A stretch of DNA of 64,000 bases. It comes from Selaginella tamariscina (lineage: Eukaryota > Streptophyta > Lycopodiopsida > Selaginellales > Selaginellaceae). Location: the NCBI GenBank assembly GCA_003024785.1, contig PUQB01000008.1:188868-252867 (forward strand), read 5' to 3'. The notes under the pieces are model-generated. The model did not search any database. It was not told the origin of the DNA and saw only the letters and a list, made by a program, of their open reading frames with translations. The translations under genes and the position numbers were made by a program. Shown here piece after piece: positions 36,510-50,600 of this stretch. How positions within the stretch are numbered: the first letter of the stretch is position 1; each line of letters starts with the position of its first letter.

Positions 36510-36549
36510 AGAGAGAGTATCATATATAGAGAGAGAGCGGCACGCAAGG
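36510..36549 (+). promoter_or_regulatory. GA-rich leader of the bHLH gene
   Basis: GAGAGAGAG blocks at about 36509-36517 and 36529-36537 just before the start codon resemble plant GAGA-factor (BPC) sites. Confidence 0.3.
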
Positions 36550-38000
36550 ATGGAGGCAGCCGACCAGGAACAGAACCTGATGAGGTACCATTCCGCTCCG
36601 GGCTCCCTTCTTTGCAGTTTGATGCCGCTCAGCTCCGCACAGCAGCAACAGCAGCTGGATATGAGCCAGATGCTACTTGCAGGGAGGATGGGGCAGGCAC
36701 ACGAGTCTCCCAAGATGCACCACATGTTCCATTCCTACGACGAGCAGCATCAGCAGCAGTTCGAAGGCAAGGGGAAGGACAGCATGGCGGGATTCGACAC
36801 GGGGAGCATTCTGCAGGGTCTTGAGATTGCGAAGAGCTCCAACATGAGCACTCCACCGCATCACATGGTGAATGTTACAGCGTACGAAGAGTGCAGCCTG
36901 CTCAAGCAGAACAGCTCCCCAGCTGATCTCCTCTCCAAGCTTGTCGAGGGACTGTCTTCTAGAGAGCATCAAAGGTTGAAAATAATTCATGTTTTATGAA
37001 CTTTCTAACTGTTGTTTTGTTTTGATACAGCATGAGTATGAGAGATCATACACAGAACCTGAGCATAAACATGGGGATTTCTCCTATAAATATCAACTCC
37101 CCAGAGATGGTTGTGCCTTTGCTGATGCCGCTCTCCAGGAGTGGCAGTGGAGATGGGATGCCCACTGTGAGCAGGGGGAATGTGGAGCAGATTGGCCCAG
37201 AGAATCCCAGTCTTTGGTTTGACTCCAGGAAGCGAAGGCGGGATTCTTCTGAAGAACAGTATGGAGAAGATATGACTGGCTACTGTGAGGATCAGGTACA
37301 TATTGTATACTATATGTTAATGTGAGAAATGCATCTAAAACACTCCATAAACAATGCATATACATTGCTGCATATAGCATATATACATCTTTAGATATAA
37401 AACACATGATATATCAATGAAAGAGTAAGATAAAATTTAGATCATGGATACATCAACTGTGTGCTTGTAAGTCTGTGTGTGTGTGTGTGTGTGTTGGGTT
37501 ACAGTGTTCATGTGTGTATGGAATTCATGTTGTGTATGCTTGTGCATGCTGTGCTTTTAGATGCATAGATAGAGTGTCTTTTCGTGTGTGTTCCTGTTTC
37601 CTTGGAAATGTATTCGTGTGCTGTTCTCCTGTAGTGTTGACATGTGGAGCTTGATTACAGTAGATAGCTACAGTGTGTGTGTGCGTGCGTGTGTGTAGGT
37701 AAGTTTTAGATAGCTACTGTGTGGCTGTATGTGTACTGTGTGTATGTGTGTGCAGGTAGGTTATACACTGAATGCATGAATGAAGTTTGTTTATATATAG
37801 AGAACATTTTTTAATTTTTTTTTAAGGAATACAGGTTGTATCAACAAATTCTGTTAGTATTAAAAATACCCGACCAAGTATGTATTCATAGAAAAACTAC
37901 ATATATATGCTTTCATGCACAGAAAAACATCCAGGTGACTTGTTAATTAACTATAATATACATATGCATGCACCTTTTCGAAGTATAGACATACGTACTG

Positions 38001-38041
<41 letters not shown>

Positions 38042-38656
38042 TTTTAAACATCTAGGATAACTGAGTATATATTATATGCATGCGCATTATATGAAGAGAA
38101 AAGTCTAAGGGAAACATACGTACATTGTGGAAAGGTCAAGGTTATTATGCATATATATAATTACAGATTGTATGCATGCATCTTATATGAAGAAAACATA
38201 TGTGTACGGTAGATCATCACCAACAACTTGACGTACGTGTATGTATTTAGCAGGTTTTAAGAAGTTTTCTAAGTTCAAGGCACCTGGACATTGATTGTTT
38301 ATGTTTCTTTACATTGTTTAGCTGATGGAGACGCATGTGCGTGCGTGCGTGTGTGTATGGTATGTATGATCTCGTCCTTCAGTGTTGGCTGTTCTTTTCT
38401 GCATATGCTTACAGGACATATCTTCATGCATACATCTACGCAAAGAAACATGCAGTGTATGTGTAAGCACGTTAGAAAGATACATGGTTGTTTTCTGCAT
38501 TGCAGTGATGAATGCCACATACTGTTCGTATGTGTAGTACACACACACTCACACACGCACACACACCATGTAGCCATTTCTTTCCTGCATCTCTCCGTAG
38601 TATGATAGAGGCATTTATCAGAAAACAGTGGGCGCGGCTACATGGATTCCTCTACC

Positions 38657-38701
<45 letters not shown>

Positions 38702-39893
38702 TATTGTTCTATGACGTAGATACTGCATATATGTGTTCAATGTACATATACATGGTTGCTAGGTTTTACACATGTCTGCACATACATACGTTCTTTACGG
38801 GGTGTGTGTACACATAGACGTGTATAGATGTAAAAGTACATGCCTATGTGTTTGCTTTTCCTAGAAATACACAATTGCACACACACACACACAAATACAC
38901 CATCTGTTGTACAGACGATAGGTGCATGCTGGTCTTGTCTAAGGCATATGTTTATATCAAGTCTGTGTGGGTCTGCATATATATAAACGTCCACGCAAAG
39001 AACTTTAGACAGATGCTTAAATACAGTACTAACCAATGCATCTCTCTCTCTCTCTCGTCTGCAAAACTGGATGTTTTCACTGTAATCTATGCATTTCTGA
39101 AGAAATTTAATTGTATATAGCCCAAAAATCTGCTAATATCTGTTGGAATACTCAGTGTTTCCTACTCTATAATACCATTAACCAGCTATATGCATGCATT
39201 TAATTATATGAATAATACCTGTATAAATAATTAAAGGATATGATGTCTATACTGATGTATTGTACTGTATAAATAATGAAGATATGAGTACTATACTGAT
39301 GTATTGTACTGCATACGTATACTAAGTACTTATTTGCTAACAGGAGCAGATGATAGCATCCCGTGGATGCGGGGACTGTGCAGTAGAATATTCAGCATTG
39401 GGATTGGCCAGGCACTTCCCTCCTGGGATGAGTCGAGAACTGCAGGACGCTGTGCCTTGCAAGCTCAGGGCCCGACGTGGTTGTGCTACTCATCCCCGCA
39501 GTGTTGCAGAGCGTGTAAGTTTGTGTATGCGTGTGTGCTTGTGTGTGCTTTAGAGAGAGAGAGGGAGGGAGGGAAGGAGAGCTATAATGGATGAAAAATT
39601 AAAAGAGAGATGTAAGATCTGTGCCTTAAGATGATGTAACGTGTGTGTAACAATCAAGCATTCGATCTTCCAAAGGGAGCCTTCATACTTGTGCATCGTG
39701 TGTGAAAGAGTGTGCATATGTGTGTGTGTGAGAGAGACAGACAGACAGACAGAGAGGGGGGGACGGAGGGAGGGAGATCTATAATGGATGACAAAATAAA
39801 GAGAGATGTACGATCTTTGCCTTAAGATGATGTAACGTGTGTGTAGCAATCCTTCCAAAGGGAGCCTTCATACTTGTATATTCTGCATGCATC

Positions 39894-39965
<72 letters not shown>

Positions 39966-40099
39966 AGGGAGGGAGGAAGGGCTATAATTGATGACAAAAC
40001 AAAATAAAGAGATGTACGATCTGTGCCTTAAGATGATGTCACATGTGTAAATGTAACAATCCTTCATACATGTATATTTGCATGTGAGCCTGCCTGCCT

Positions 40100-40154
<55 letters not shown>

Positions 40155-40947
40155 GATGCAGTCACAGATCTAGAGATATGAGATATGTCTATGATGTTTG
40201 TGTGTTTTTACTCAGATATGTGTGTGTTTAATAATGTATACTCAGATATGTGTGTGTGTTTTAATAATGTGTACTCAGATATGTGTGTGTTTAATAATGT
40301 ATACTCAGATATGTGTGTTGTTTAATAATGTATACTCAGATATGTGTGCGTTCATCAGGTGCGAAGGACGAAGATCAGTGAAGGAATAAAGAGGCTACAT
40401 GATCTTGTTCCAAACATGGATAAGGTGCGTGTGTGTGTGTGTGGCTGTGTAGATACACACATACACTCAAAATTCTGCACTGTAAGTTTAAACATTAATA
40501 TTGCAGAGCAGGTTAAATGAATATACACAGACAGGCAAACAGTCATACACACACACTCACGCACGCATCAGATTCTGGATAACTATAAGTGCTGGTGACT
40601 GCAGTGCATGACTAAAGCATAATATGTTTGTAATATGTACTCACACTGACACACAGACACACACAGACGTGCAGAATATATGTCAGATATAGTTTAATAT
40701 TTTATACTTTATTTGTGTATGTTTTAATTGTTTTATTTAAATATTTTGTGAATGTAGCAAACCAACACAGCAGATATGTTAAACCATGCGATGGAATATA
40801 TGAAGCAGCTTAAGGAGCAGATAGAGCAGCTCAAAGAGGTACGCGATATGTACATGAATTTATAAAATGCTTATACTTTGAGTTTGTGTGTATAATGTAT
40901 TTTTATTATCAATCACACTGCAGTTCACCTTACGATTATAACTGTAC

Positions 40948-40991
<44 letters not shown>

Positions 40992-42066
40992 TATATGTCT
41001 GCCTGGGGTGTTGCAGTGCTTTGATTGTAAGGGCTATACGTGCATGATGAGATCTAGAAAACGTGGTATTTATTACATATTTGTTTTAGTAATAGTACTA
41101 TAGAATATATATAGTAATAAAGATTTGATGCGTTTGATACACGTTAGTACCGCAGTTAGAGCGTGATATATATGTGTGTGTGTGTGGGTGCTTTTAGCGT
41201 GTACACGTTTTCTATGCGTCGTAGATTCCATAATATATATATATATAGCGTCCGTCTATCGAGAAGGGACAAGTATAGCGTCGTTAGAGCACAAGAGAAT
41301 CCTGCATTTATATTTCTATAGGCTTATTTATGAAAAGGAATATATGTGTGATGCATTCCTATGTTTTACACACGTGTTGTAATATCTACGTATGTGTATA
41401 TGCATACTATACATAATCGTACATGCATATATACACCAGTTTGTTAGTTATATAACTACTTGTTTATCGTATACATGTATAATACGTGCAGTTAGGTATA
41501 CATATGTACGCATGTACATCCCAGCATACACGTGTAAGCAGTCTATCAGTACTAGGACATTCTGTATATATGTACATTCATCATACATTGTCGATGTGTA
41601 TTGTACAAGTCAGTATGTGTATTACATATGTACACAGACAGCATATATACATCTGTTTCCCTCGTTTTTCTCCGCCGCCTCCTTCCGATCGTATATACGA
41701 TACGTACAAAAAGTACCACATCCGTGAATCTCTCTCTCTCTCAACACACACCCCTAACCTCTTGTCATTCTAAGTGCATATACATATTACACACACGTAT
41801 ATAATATATCAATACAAATGTTTAGTACACAAGCATATGGACACGGGCATGATAGGTACATACGTGCATATATACTGTATAAACATACAGTGTGTATGTT
41901 TAATTCACAAGCACACACGTCTTGATGTATTAATAAAAAGACAGTTATACAAAACACAAATGTACACACAGATAAACATATGATTAAGGTTCGCTTCCAG
42001 GAGCAAAGGAGGTGTAAGGAGAAATGCCAAGGACTATGCACAAGAGAGGACAACAACCAACACTAG
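36550..42066 (+). CDS. bHLH transcription factor of the AKS/FBH (bHLH122/128/130) type
   Basis: Six exons join in frame: 36550-36974, 37031-37295, 39344-39514, 40359-40424, 40758-40838, 42001-42066 (357 aa). The start is supported by the subfamily N-terminal motif LMRYHSAPGSLL near residue 10. Exon 3 brings the conserved ...VPCKLRARRGCATHPRSVAER lead-in. The basic region carries H, E and R at the E-box contact positions (HPRSVAERVRRTKI), followed by helix-loop-helix (LVPNMDKQTNTADM) and a helix rich in KQLKEQIEQLKE. Homologues are nuclear activators of potassium channel and CONSTANS genes and are controlled by ABA-dependent phosphorylation (family knowledge). Intron 2 is 2 kb and intron 3 holds several tandem repeats. 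The gene is convergent with the HEL2-like gene, whose stop lies 840 bp away. Confidence 0.92.
38004..38038. repeat. (CA)n microsatellite in bHLH intron 2
   Basis: An uninterrupted CA tract of about 17 units. Confidence 0.9.
39560..40155. repeat. three tandem copies of a ~200-bp unit in bHLH intron 3
   Basis: The landmark CCTTAAGATGATGT occurs at 39624, 39820 and 40026. Each unit also carries CTATAAT(G/T)GATGA and a TG-then-GA microsatellite. The GA tract is longest in the second unit (to about 39961). Confidence 0.85.
40210..40357. repeat. ~31-bp minisatellite abutting the exon 4 acceptor
   Basis: Five units beginning ACTCAGATATGTGTG (near 40211, 40241, 40272, 40302, 40333). The last one runs into the splice acceptor TTCATCAG before 40359. 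Confidence 0.9.
40950..40987. repeat. (GA)n microsatellite in bHLH intron 5
   Basis: A pure GA tract of about 18 units. Confidence 0.9.
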
Positions 42067-42905
42067 AAAAGAACAAAAGTCTCTATGAGACACGAGTTTT
42101 CTTAAAGAAATTTCGGCTTCTGTACATAAAATGAGAGAAACAAAGCCTCCAATATATATATATATATTCATATATATATATATAAATATTATCTATCAAA
42201 CATACGCTCTACACACACACATACATTATAATAATACACATTCCGTACATAGAAAGAGAAAGGCATTATATATACATTAAAAGAGGGGAAAAACAAAAGG
42301 TATGAATATATAATTATGGGCATAGTAAAGTAGTCCACTTACTTTGATATGAATTCGCTCTCATGACACAAATCTGCTATCTCTGCCAATGACAAGATTC
42401 CAATCTTCTTTTTATTCTTCCAAATCCGCCTCTTTTTGACATCCCCGAATCCAAACCCAGTACACCTAATGCCTTTCACCAACTATCACCATTGCACATA
42501 TTATATAATATAGATGCATTCATACATACATACATACATGCATACATATATATATATTATATATTAATATATATATAATCACATGTGTCTTCCAAACTAA
42601 TATAATGTACATACTGTATAACATACATAACAAGAAAACAATATGATACTCTTGCAAGTGTGTGAACTATAAGCCTAATCAAAAAAGAGGGCCTCCATAT
42701 AAAAACACGTATATGCGTGGAAGTGAGTGAACATAAATATATAAGCATGGAACCATAAGAGAGAAACCTAACGAATATATATTTATAGTCGCTGTTTAAC
42801 TACAAAGGCACGTAGACTCTCTCTACCACATACTATATATAATTGCTGATATATAACTGCTTAATATAACGATACTTATAACCATATAAAATATTGAGTA
42901 AATAC
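42067..42905. other. convergent intergenic region between bHLH and HEL2-like genes
   Basis: Both 3' UTRs must lie in these 840 bp. AT-rich with TATATA and CATACATA runs and no gene. Confidence 0.5.
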
Positions 42906-45900
42906 TTACCCAGACTTGCTTGAGGCAGCGAGACGATGGCCTCCACCATTCCTCCACGCACCACGAGCAGCTCTAACGCTATCTGGAGGAGGCGGCGGAG
43001 GAATATCCTGGGGAGACTCTTCCGAAGCACCTTCTCCCAGTCTTGTCCTCAGAAACTTAGACACCTTGGGGGCTTCCTCTTCTTCGCATCCTCTGCCTTC
43101 TTTGATACACTACCTGTATCAGTATTCATATTGGTATTCGCCGACGTACCCCACGAGCACAACCACATGCAGCACAATGTGCGTTCTTTGACTTGTTCAC
43201 AAGCGTGCATCTTTCACATGCCCAATCACCTGCATTAGACAACTCGTTATTCACATGTGTGTAGAGAGAGATTTCAAATAGACCATATATTGGAACATGC
43301 GCTTGCATACCATAAGAATCTAGCTATTGGTACATATGTATGTATGTATCCTCTAAATATGGAAAAGCTTACTATGGCTCCCTTATAGTGTAGTAATCAT
43401 AATTGTAAGCTTAAACCTGTATCTGCATACTTATATACGCGATAAAATGATTGTTACAAGTTTAAGGAAAATTGTATGCATAAACCGTAGTTAAAGCATA
43501 CATACACACGCACATGACACATAAATGTACTATTGTACTATTAAATATATAGTGGACATTATATACTGACGTTATTAATACAGACATTTGGTTATAACGT
43601 GTGTGTACTTGCAAGACAAACAATGTAAATAACTGAGCAGCATACTAAGCAAGTACATCACAACTATATAAATGCTATTTATTATCAGCAACATATGGAA
43701 ACATGTTTGAAGTTTAAGATGCATACTATATATACATAATTCTAATGTATATGTATGTCACGATCATTAAAATTATAATATGAGAACTTACTCAAAAGCA
43801 ATAATGGTCCGTTTGACGATGACGAAGAACCCAGTGTGTCAGTCTCCCTTTTGCGATAGCCATCCTTAGAGAGAACCTCCACTTCCTCCATGGCATTTTC
43901 CATCCTCCTTGAAAGCTGTTCACTGAACCCATTACTCCGTTTCCCACCTGTCTCACCTTCCTTCATCACCTGTGCCAATTACAAATATAATCCTATATAG
44001 TGTATATATTTCAAGCTATATCATATATGCATACATAAATGGGCGACCCTCAATGTGTGTGCAAATACATGGTTATGAGTATGTTTACATGCACACGCCT
44101 ATATATCTATATATAAAGTATATATGTACTTTATTTTGTATATTGATGATAATATGCATATTATATAAAATAAAGCTATGTGATATGTAATATGTTCAAG
44201 ATTGTACGCAAACCATCAGAGAAGGATATTAAGAAAACGCGCGCTTATAGATAAAAAACAAATACCTCATAGTTTAATGGGTCTACTGGTCGCATTATAG
44301 TCTATGCATATAATATTATATATACACAATATATAACAGAATAAGTGTCTAATATACAAGGACGTGCATGCACATATACATATAGTCCAATATTATGATA
44401 TTATATATGTGTGTGTGTGTGTGTGTGTGTGCAGATACCTGTAACAACTCCTGCTGCTTCTGAGGATCTGGACAAAGCCTGGCAAGCTCGGGAAGAATAT
44501 CCGAGAGACCGAGATGCTCAACTTGGTCATAGTACAACTTGGTATCTAATTCCCCTTTACGGAACTGTGCTTGAACCTCTTTAAAGCTAGCAAATTTCTC
44601 CTCGTCCCCTTTTAATTTATCCCTTATCTGGTCTATGAGGACCTTAGTCGCAGCACGTATCTCGTCCATACTTAGCTTTGTGTCTGTGTGACCTCAGCAT
44701 TGCGTGTAATTCCACCGCTAGTTGATTGTCCACCACCACCTATTCTCCCACTACTACTCAAGTTGCAACTCCTTTGCAGATCTGGATACTCCATACGGTT
44801 CAAAACTGTTCCACTTGATCGACTACTACTCAAGTTGCCACTGCTTTGCAGGTCTGGGTATTCCATACGGTTCACAACTGTCCCGTTTGGTCGGCTTTCA
44901 GGAGGCCTAGTCTCCGAAGGACCTGCTTGCTGTCTCGAAGATGCGTTTAGTACCTTCACTTTCCCACCTGCAGCCACAATTTAGTTATATAGATTATATA
45001 TTATACCGTACACATGTTGCATTTATAACCATAGTATATGCACTTGCATAATCTCTCTCTTAATGAATATAAATACAACTCACATTTAGAAGTACTATAA
45101 TAATGTAAATGTAATGATGATATAATATAACATATAATTGCACCAGGTGTACACGTAAAATACAGTTAGATAGCATATGCAAACATATATAAGCTTTAAA
45201 ATTATTTTTCATTTTTTTTTGTTACTAGGAATCTTTTCTTACTTTTTTTCCTGAAAAGGGAAGAAGCTAGCGGTCGTTGATTTCCAGCTTGTCTTTGTTG
45301 TTGCGATTGCGTCGCTCCAGGTAAAGGAGGAAATGCACCTTCATTAAGCTGGCGGCTGCTGCTCCTCCCACTGTATAGTAATTAAGCATGTTACAAATAT
45401 ATTAGCATATAGCTTAATTGGCCATTGAAACTCAGTACGCACAGTCCAAATAGTAACTGCTTAGAAGAACAATACTGAACAATATCTCTTACTATGGTGT
45501 TAATCAGTTACTCGTAGAGTAACAGTAACTAAGATATAAAAAACTGATTGTGTAACGCTAAATAAATCTATATCAAGTAAAAAATTCTAATTACCTGTGT
45601 ACTGCACTGAGATACCAACGAGAGCTGCCATCGGATGATTCTCGCGTAGATGATGTTGTTGCTTCCGACTGTGCAGCCAGTGCGGGGAAGTTCTCGGGAT
45701 TGCTTGCAACAGCTGCCCCACTTCCAGATGTTTGGACTCCTCCATTTCACTTGCTGTCGACAAAAGTTCCGTGTTCAAATCGTTTCCTCGGCTTCCTCTG
45801 TAATACGACCCCCTAGACTCTCCCTGCTGGCCCGAACGTCGAAATTGGTAGCTGACAGGAATCTGGAGAAACAATAGTCAAATACACTGGAATCTCCCCC

Positions 45901-47475
45901 TTTTACACGCACGCGCACGAAACACACAAACATAAATCTCATTATATAATTGATATAAAGTAAGATATACATGTGCTTCATACATTGATATACTTATCTG
46001 CAGACACACACTAGCCCTGTGAACAGAAATTACCTTAAGTGCCGCATTTCTCTGAGCCCGACTCAGGCTTCCTCCATGCTCCTTTGCATTGTGTACCTAA
46101 AAGAAGTCGTGTGTGTATACTGTAAGAGCCACTGTCAGACAAACTAGAATTACTTTATATCACCTTCAGCTCTCCCTCCGTGGAAAACACGATGAACTTC
46201 TTCGCAAGGCATTCAGGATCCTCACACAAATTATGTTCGTTCCTAAAATGAGCCTGGTAAAACAAATAAGCTTTACTTTCAAAGCTTAAAACTAAAGAAA
46301 ATTGATAATCGCACAAACTCACACACATGCATACGCATATACATTCATACCTCTAAATCGTAATTCTGATAGTATTCAAATTGCCCTGGTCTAGTTCTGC
46401 ATTTGCATAGAGGAAATTGACATAAGATGTATAAGTATTGTATGTGTGTGTCGTGTTAAAATATTACCTCTGGCAAATATGACAAGTGAAATGCTCCGTA
46501 GACATGTGATGGTAAAGCTCATTCTCACTGTAAAACCTTCTCGTGCAAAAAGCGCACATGGGATGACCAGAAAATGCTCCTCTTTCTTCTTCATCAACAA
46601 TAGAGTCCCCTTTAGAAGAATGACGTTCCAGCTGAGCTCTTGTGTAAAGCTTTTGATCTTGAATAAAAACCTGTCAAAATTAACAGATATTATATGTTGA
46701 AATACGTACTGTAATATGTTGTATAATGTCATGTTTATAACATACTATAGAATACAATAAGCTAATAAGGTTACCTTCCGTCCTTCCAGACAGAGTGAGC
46801 ACATGGTAAGCCTGTGTACTGAAAAAATGTGACGCCGAAGTGTCTCAAGATTTTTAAACACGAACCTACATAAATAGCAATGATTGGTTAGGATATCTTA
46901 ATTGCATTCGTTAGTTAGATAACATGCTACAAATAGTAACAAAGCCATAGTAGTCTAGGTTAAAAATATTAAGCCTCGTATGTGTGCATATGAGCATTAT
47001 ACTTGAAAAAAGATAATACCTTTGCGGACAGCACCGGCTGGTGCCGAATCCCAAGCAGCGTGTTCACATACTTTACATTGAAGCCTGCACATAGCTTTGA
47101 TCCTCTTGAACTCGTCCTCATCGTCAAAGTACGCTCCAATGTCACCTTCGAACCAAAGTTCACCATTCTGGTGAGAACGCGATAACCCACCAAAATCTGA
47201 AACTACTTTCGTATAATCCCCCATTGCCTTAAAAAACAATTCATTAGTTGTGTAGCAAATAAAGGCACACATTATATAAAATGCATAAATATAGAGTATA
47301 GGTATACCTTTGTGACGAATACGGTAGGGCATTCCTGCTTGCAGATACAGCAGCGCTTGTCATCTAGAACGACCCTTAGGCGAGCAGTGCATGTAGAACA
47401 GACTTCCCGATGGCCACAAGGACCATAGGCGATGAATTCAAGCGGCTCGGCGCACACAGCACAGCAATCCTCCAT
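42906..47475 (-). CDS. HEL2: HEL2/ZNF598-type RING and C2H2 zinc-finger E3 ubiquitin ligase, frame-disrupted
   Basis: Minus-strand exons: 47475-47308, 47227-47020, 46865-46775, 46670-46468, 46396-46351, 46253-46164, 46096-46034, 45862-45595, 45370-45243, 44967-44439, 43969-43792, 43229-42906. The N-terminal RING reads C-C-A-V-C ... CGHREVCSTC ... CCIC. Next come the family blocks AYFDDEDEFKRIKAM, HRLTMCSLCLEGRK, FSGHPMCAFCTRRFYSENEL, HHMSTEHFTCHICQR, LCEDPECLAKKFIVF and EHGGSLSRAQRNAAL, then FPALA and FPPLP motifs, a helical block ending LPELARLCPDPQKQQELL, a RanBP2-type finger (DWACERCTL, HCAACGCAR) and a C-terminal WRNGGG motif. Homologues ubiquitinate 40S proteins on collided ribosomes. 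Five frame breaks (exon 2/3 junction; 45745; 44677; about 43130; C-run 43068-43072) are each cured by one added base. A GGGTAAGT donor at the end leaves open a further exon. Confidence 0.82.
44740..44885 (-). repeat. 24-residue internal duplication in the HEL2-like protein
   Basis: Two tandem 72-bp units in exon 10 encode GTVVNRMEYPDLQSSGNLSS and GTVLNRMEYPDLQRSCNLSS. They are a lineage-level expansion in the disordered linker. Confidence 0.85.
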
Positions 47476-47639
47476 TTTTAGCTGGGATTTGTGGGGATTT
47501 AAGCGATTTGTGGGGATTTGAGAGATTTCTACGGGGAAAACGGAGTTGAGATATGAAGAACCAGAAAACTCGGCGAGGAATACCTGATCGGAAGCAAAGC
47601 GCGTGCAGATCACGGAGCTGTTAAGCGCGGCTCACACCC

Positions 47640-50600
47640 TATACCTGGCTTTCTGCCTAAAAATCTCTTAGTTTAAGCTAAAGCCCCTAATTACCACGAA
47701 GGATATTCTAAGAATATTTTCCGATGTATTTATGTTAAATTTGTTTAAACCGTCGATCGAGACTTAAAATATCTAATTAATGCATATTGTAAATTTAAAG
47801 ATTACAATATTTAAAGTTAATATAAAATATAATTGTGTACCACCCAATATTAACTATTACAATTTTGGTAAGCCGCACTATTTATTATTAAACTAATCAC
47901 TAAGTCTAAGTGGTGTGTAACAAAATCGTAAACATATACCATAATTAAATGATTTAAATTTTATTTCAATCTAAAACTTTATTTAACAAACTTTTGTTTC
48001 ACATGTAACTTTTTAATATGTATTTAGTGTGAATTTAATATGTATATACATATTAAAATTTCAAATAGTGAAAAATAACTTAGTTCCATTTTAATACATA
48101 CTCATATACCTTAAAGTTGTTAACTATATACATATAATAATATTAAGAATTTAAATAATAAAGTATTTATTTTCATGTGAAACAACTTTAATGCATAATC
48201 TAAATAAAAATAGATACACATATAAAAACTATTGAATAAAATTTAAATCATCCAATTAAAACATATTGTGTGATTAATATGTTCATTTCTACATGCACAA
48301 AAAATATAGAATATTTTTAAATATATTTAAATTTTAAATTAAAAGTGAGAACTTTATTACAAGCAAAATGTTACAACATTATCTAACATAAATATAAATT
48401 GCAATTTAATTTTGACAAACATTAAAGAATATTTCAATGTTGTTTTTTTTCACATTATACAATTTATTTATGCTTCATATAAATTACATGTTTCTTATTA
48501 AAGAAAACCATATTTTATTCTTGATTTTGGCATTGCTAATTTAATTTAAATTTTTTTTATTGGTTAATTAAATTATAAAGGGCAATACTATGGAATTAAA
48601 TACAAAGGATTAATAGATTTTTTGTTTTAAACATTTGTTTGTTAATATGTAAAATAGATTAAAAACTAACATAAGAGGATTAAATTAAAACCATGAAACA
48701 CATAGGAAAAATAAAGATATAAAACAACATGTGAAATATAAAAACATTTATAAAATCTTGAAATTAAAAATGTACATTTATGAACACAATATTAATTTCT
48801 AACTCATAATTTTGTGAATTTATAAATCAAATATGTTTACATTTTTATATTTAATCATTAATTTAAAAATGAAATTAGTGAATTCAGTTTTTATAAGTAT
48901 GATGGTTATCTTCGCTTTTCAAATTAAATTTAAAACAATTGAAAAATTTTAAATTTTTTGTTATAAAGATAAAATAATTAATTTACAACTATAACAAAGT
49001 CTGGAATAAAAGCAAAAACATACTTTAAATCCGTAATAAAAATATGTTTTAAATTAAAAAATATGAGACAAAGTTAAGGACATAAATAAGTTTACATTCG
49101 AAATTTTATTAATAAATTTAAGAATTGTTTTAAAGAACTGATAATGTTAAAAATAATACTAATAAATTTTGTGACAGCTCACAAAATAATCATGTGATAT
49201 AAAAACTTTATAAAAAAGTAAGTTTAACACTTTGATGTAAGAAAATTAATTTATGAAATCTTCTTAAGAATCAATCAACAATACATCTAAAGTGAATAAA
49301 AAAAATGAATTTTAACCATGTTTAATAATTTGTTTGTTCTTGTGATATATTTTTATATATTAAGTTATTGAGTTTCTTCATCTTCTCTTAAACTTTTATA
49401 ATAGCATCTTACGAATTTGATTTTGTTTTAATAATGGTTAGTTAATTTTCAAAAATAACATTATTAATAATCGTAATTCTAAATTCATTTTTAAGTTTTA
49501 ACTATGATTTCTAAAATATCTTCAGATCATAACTCACTTTATAAAAATAAACAAGTAAATAAAAATAACTATTTAAATATTAAACCAATAGAATGATATT
49601 CTTTGTTAATTTTGATTTTTATCTTACAACTTTCTAATGAGAGTTGTTATTAATGATATATTAATCTATAGAAGGTATAATTATTTTATCAACATTAACC
49701 TTTTACATGTTCATATGGTAAGTTTAATTACCAGTGTTTTAGTTATTTTCTTATGTTAAAAATTATTAACCCATCTTAACTTATACACATTTCTTCACTT
49801 GTCATTGTGGCATTATAATTAATTTGTGAGAGAATCATTAAATGTTAATGTAAAAACTAAATAAATTTAATAAGAAACGGAAATCTTATTAAATATTAAT
49901 ATTACACTTACAATTTCTCCATTTTGAAATTTTATTACATCAAAGTATGCAAATAATGAATATTTTTTATAAACAATATATGTACTCTGATCCTCTTTAA
50001 TAATTAATTCAATTAATTCCTAAACATCAAGTTTAAGTTTAAATTTTGAATGAATATGTATGAAAATTTTATATAAATATGAGAATATATGTCTAGATTA
50101 TGTTTATGTGATAATTAAGTAATTAGATCCTTAGATTCTCTCATGAACATAAGCAAATGTATATATGAGTGTTATAATGTAATATATATATATATATATA
50201 GATAAATAAATAAAGAGAGAGAGAGAAAGAGACTCATCACATTTTGATGCATACATAACACTGGAAAATGGTTTAGAATAGTTTTTATGTGTTTTTAATT
50301 TTTGTTATAAAGTGATAGAATATAAGGGTATAAAGATTTGCTTTTCGATGGCTTACGTTTCCTCATCTTGTGTCCAACATGTTTTTCTTACTAAAAAAAA
50401 TACACATCAAATTTAATGTATACTTAAATAATATATATTAAATATATAATAATTAAATAAAATACACTTTGGATCTATGAATGTATATATATATTTTTGT
50501 AAGGACCTATACAATTAAAAAGAAAACAAAAACAAAAACATATTTTACCTTTAAGTATGTAAATTCATCATTGTCAGGAATTACGGAATTTTAAAAATCA

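Noticed and set aside
40210-40357. regularly spaced direct repeats resembling a CRISPR array
   Set aside because: Units are tandem with no unique spacers, inside a plant intron. It is a minisatellite.
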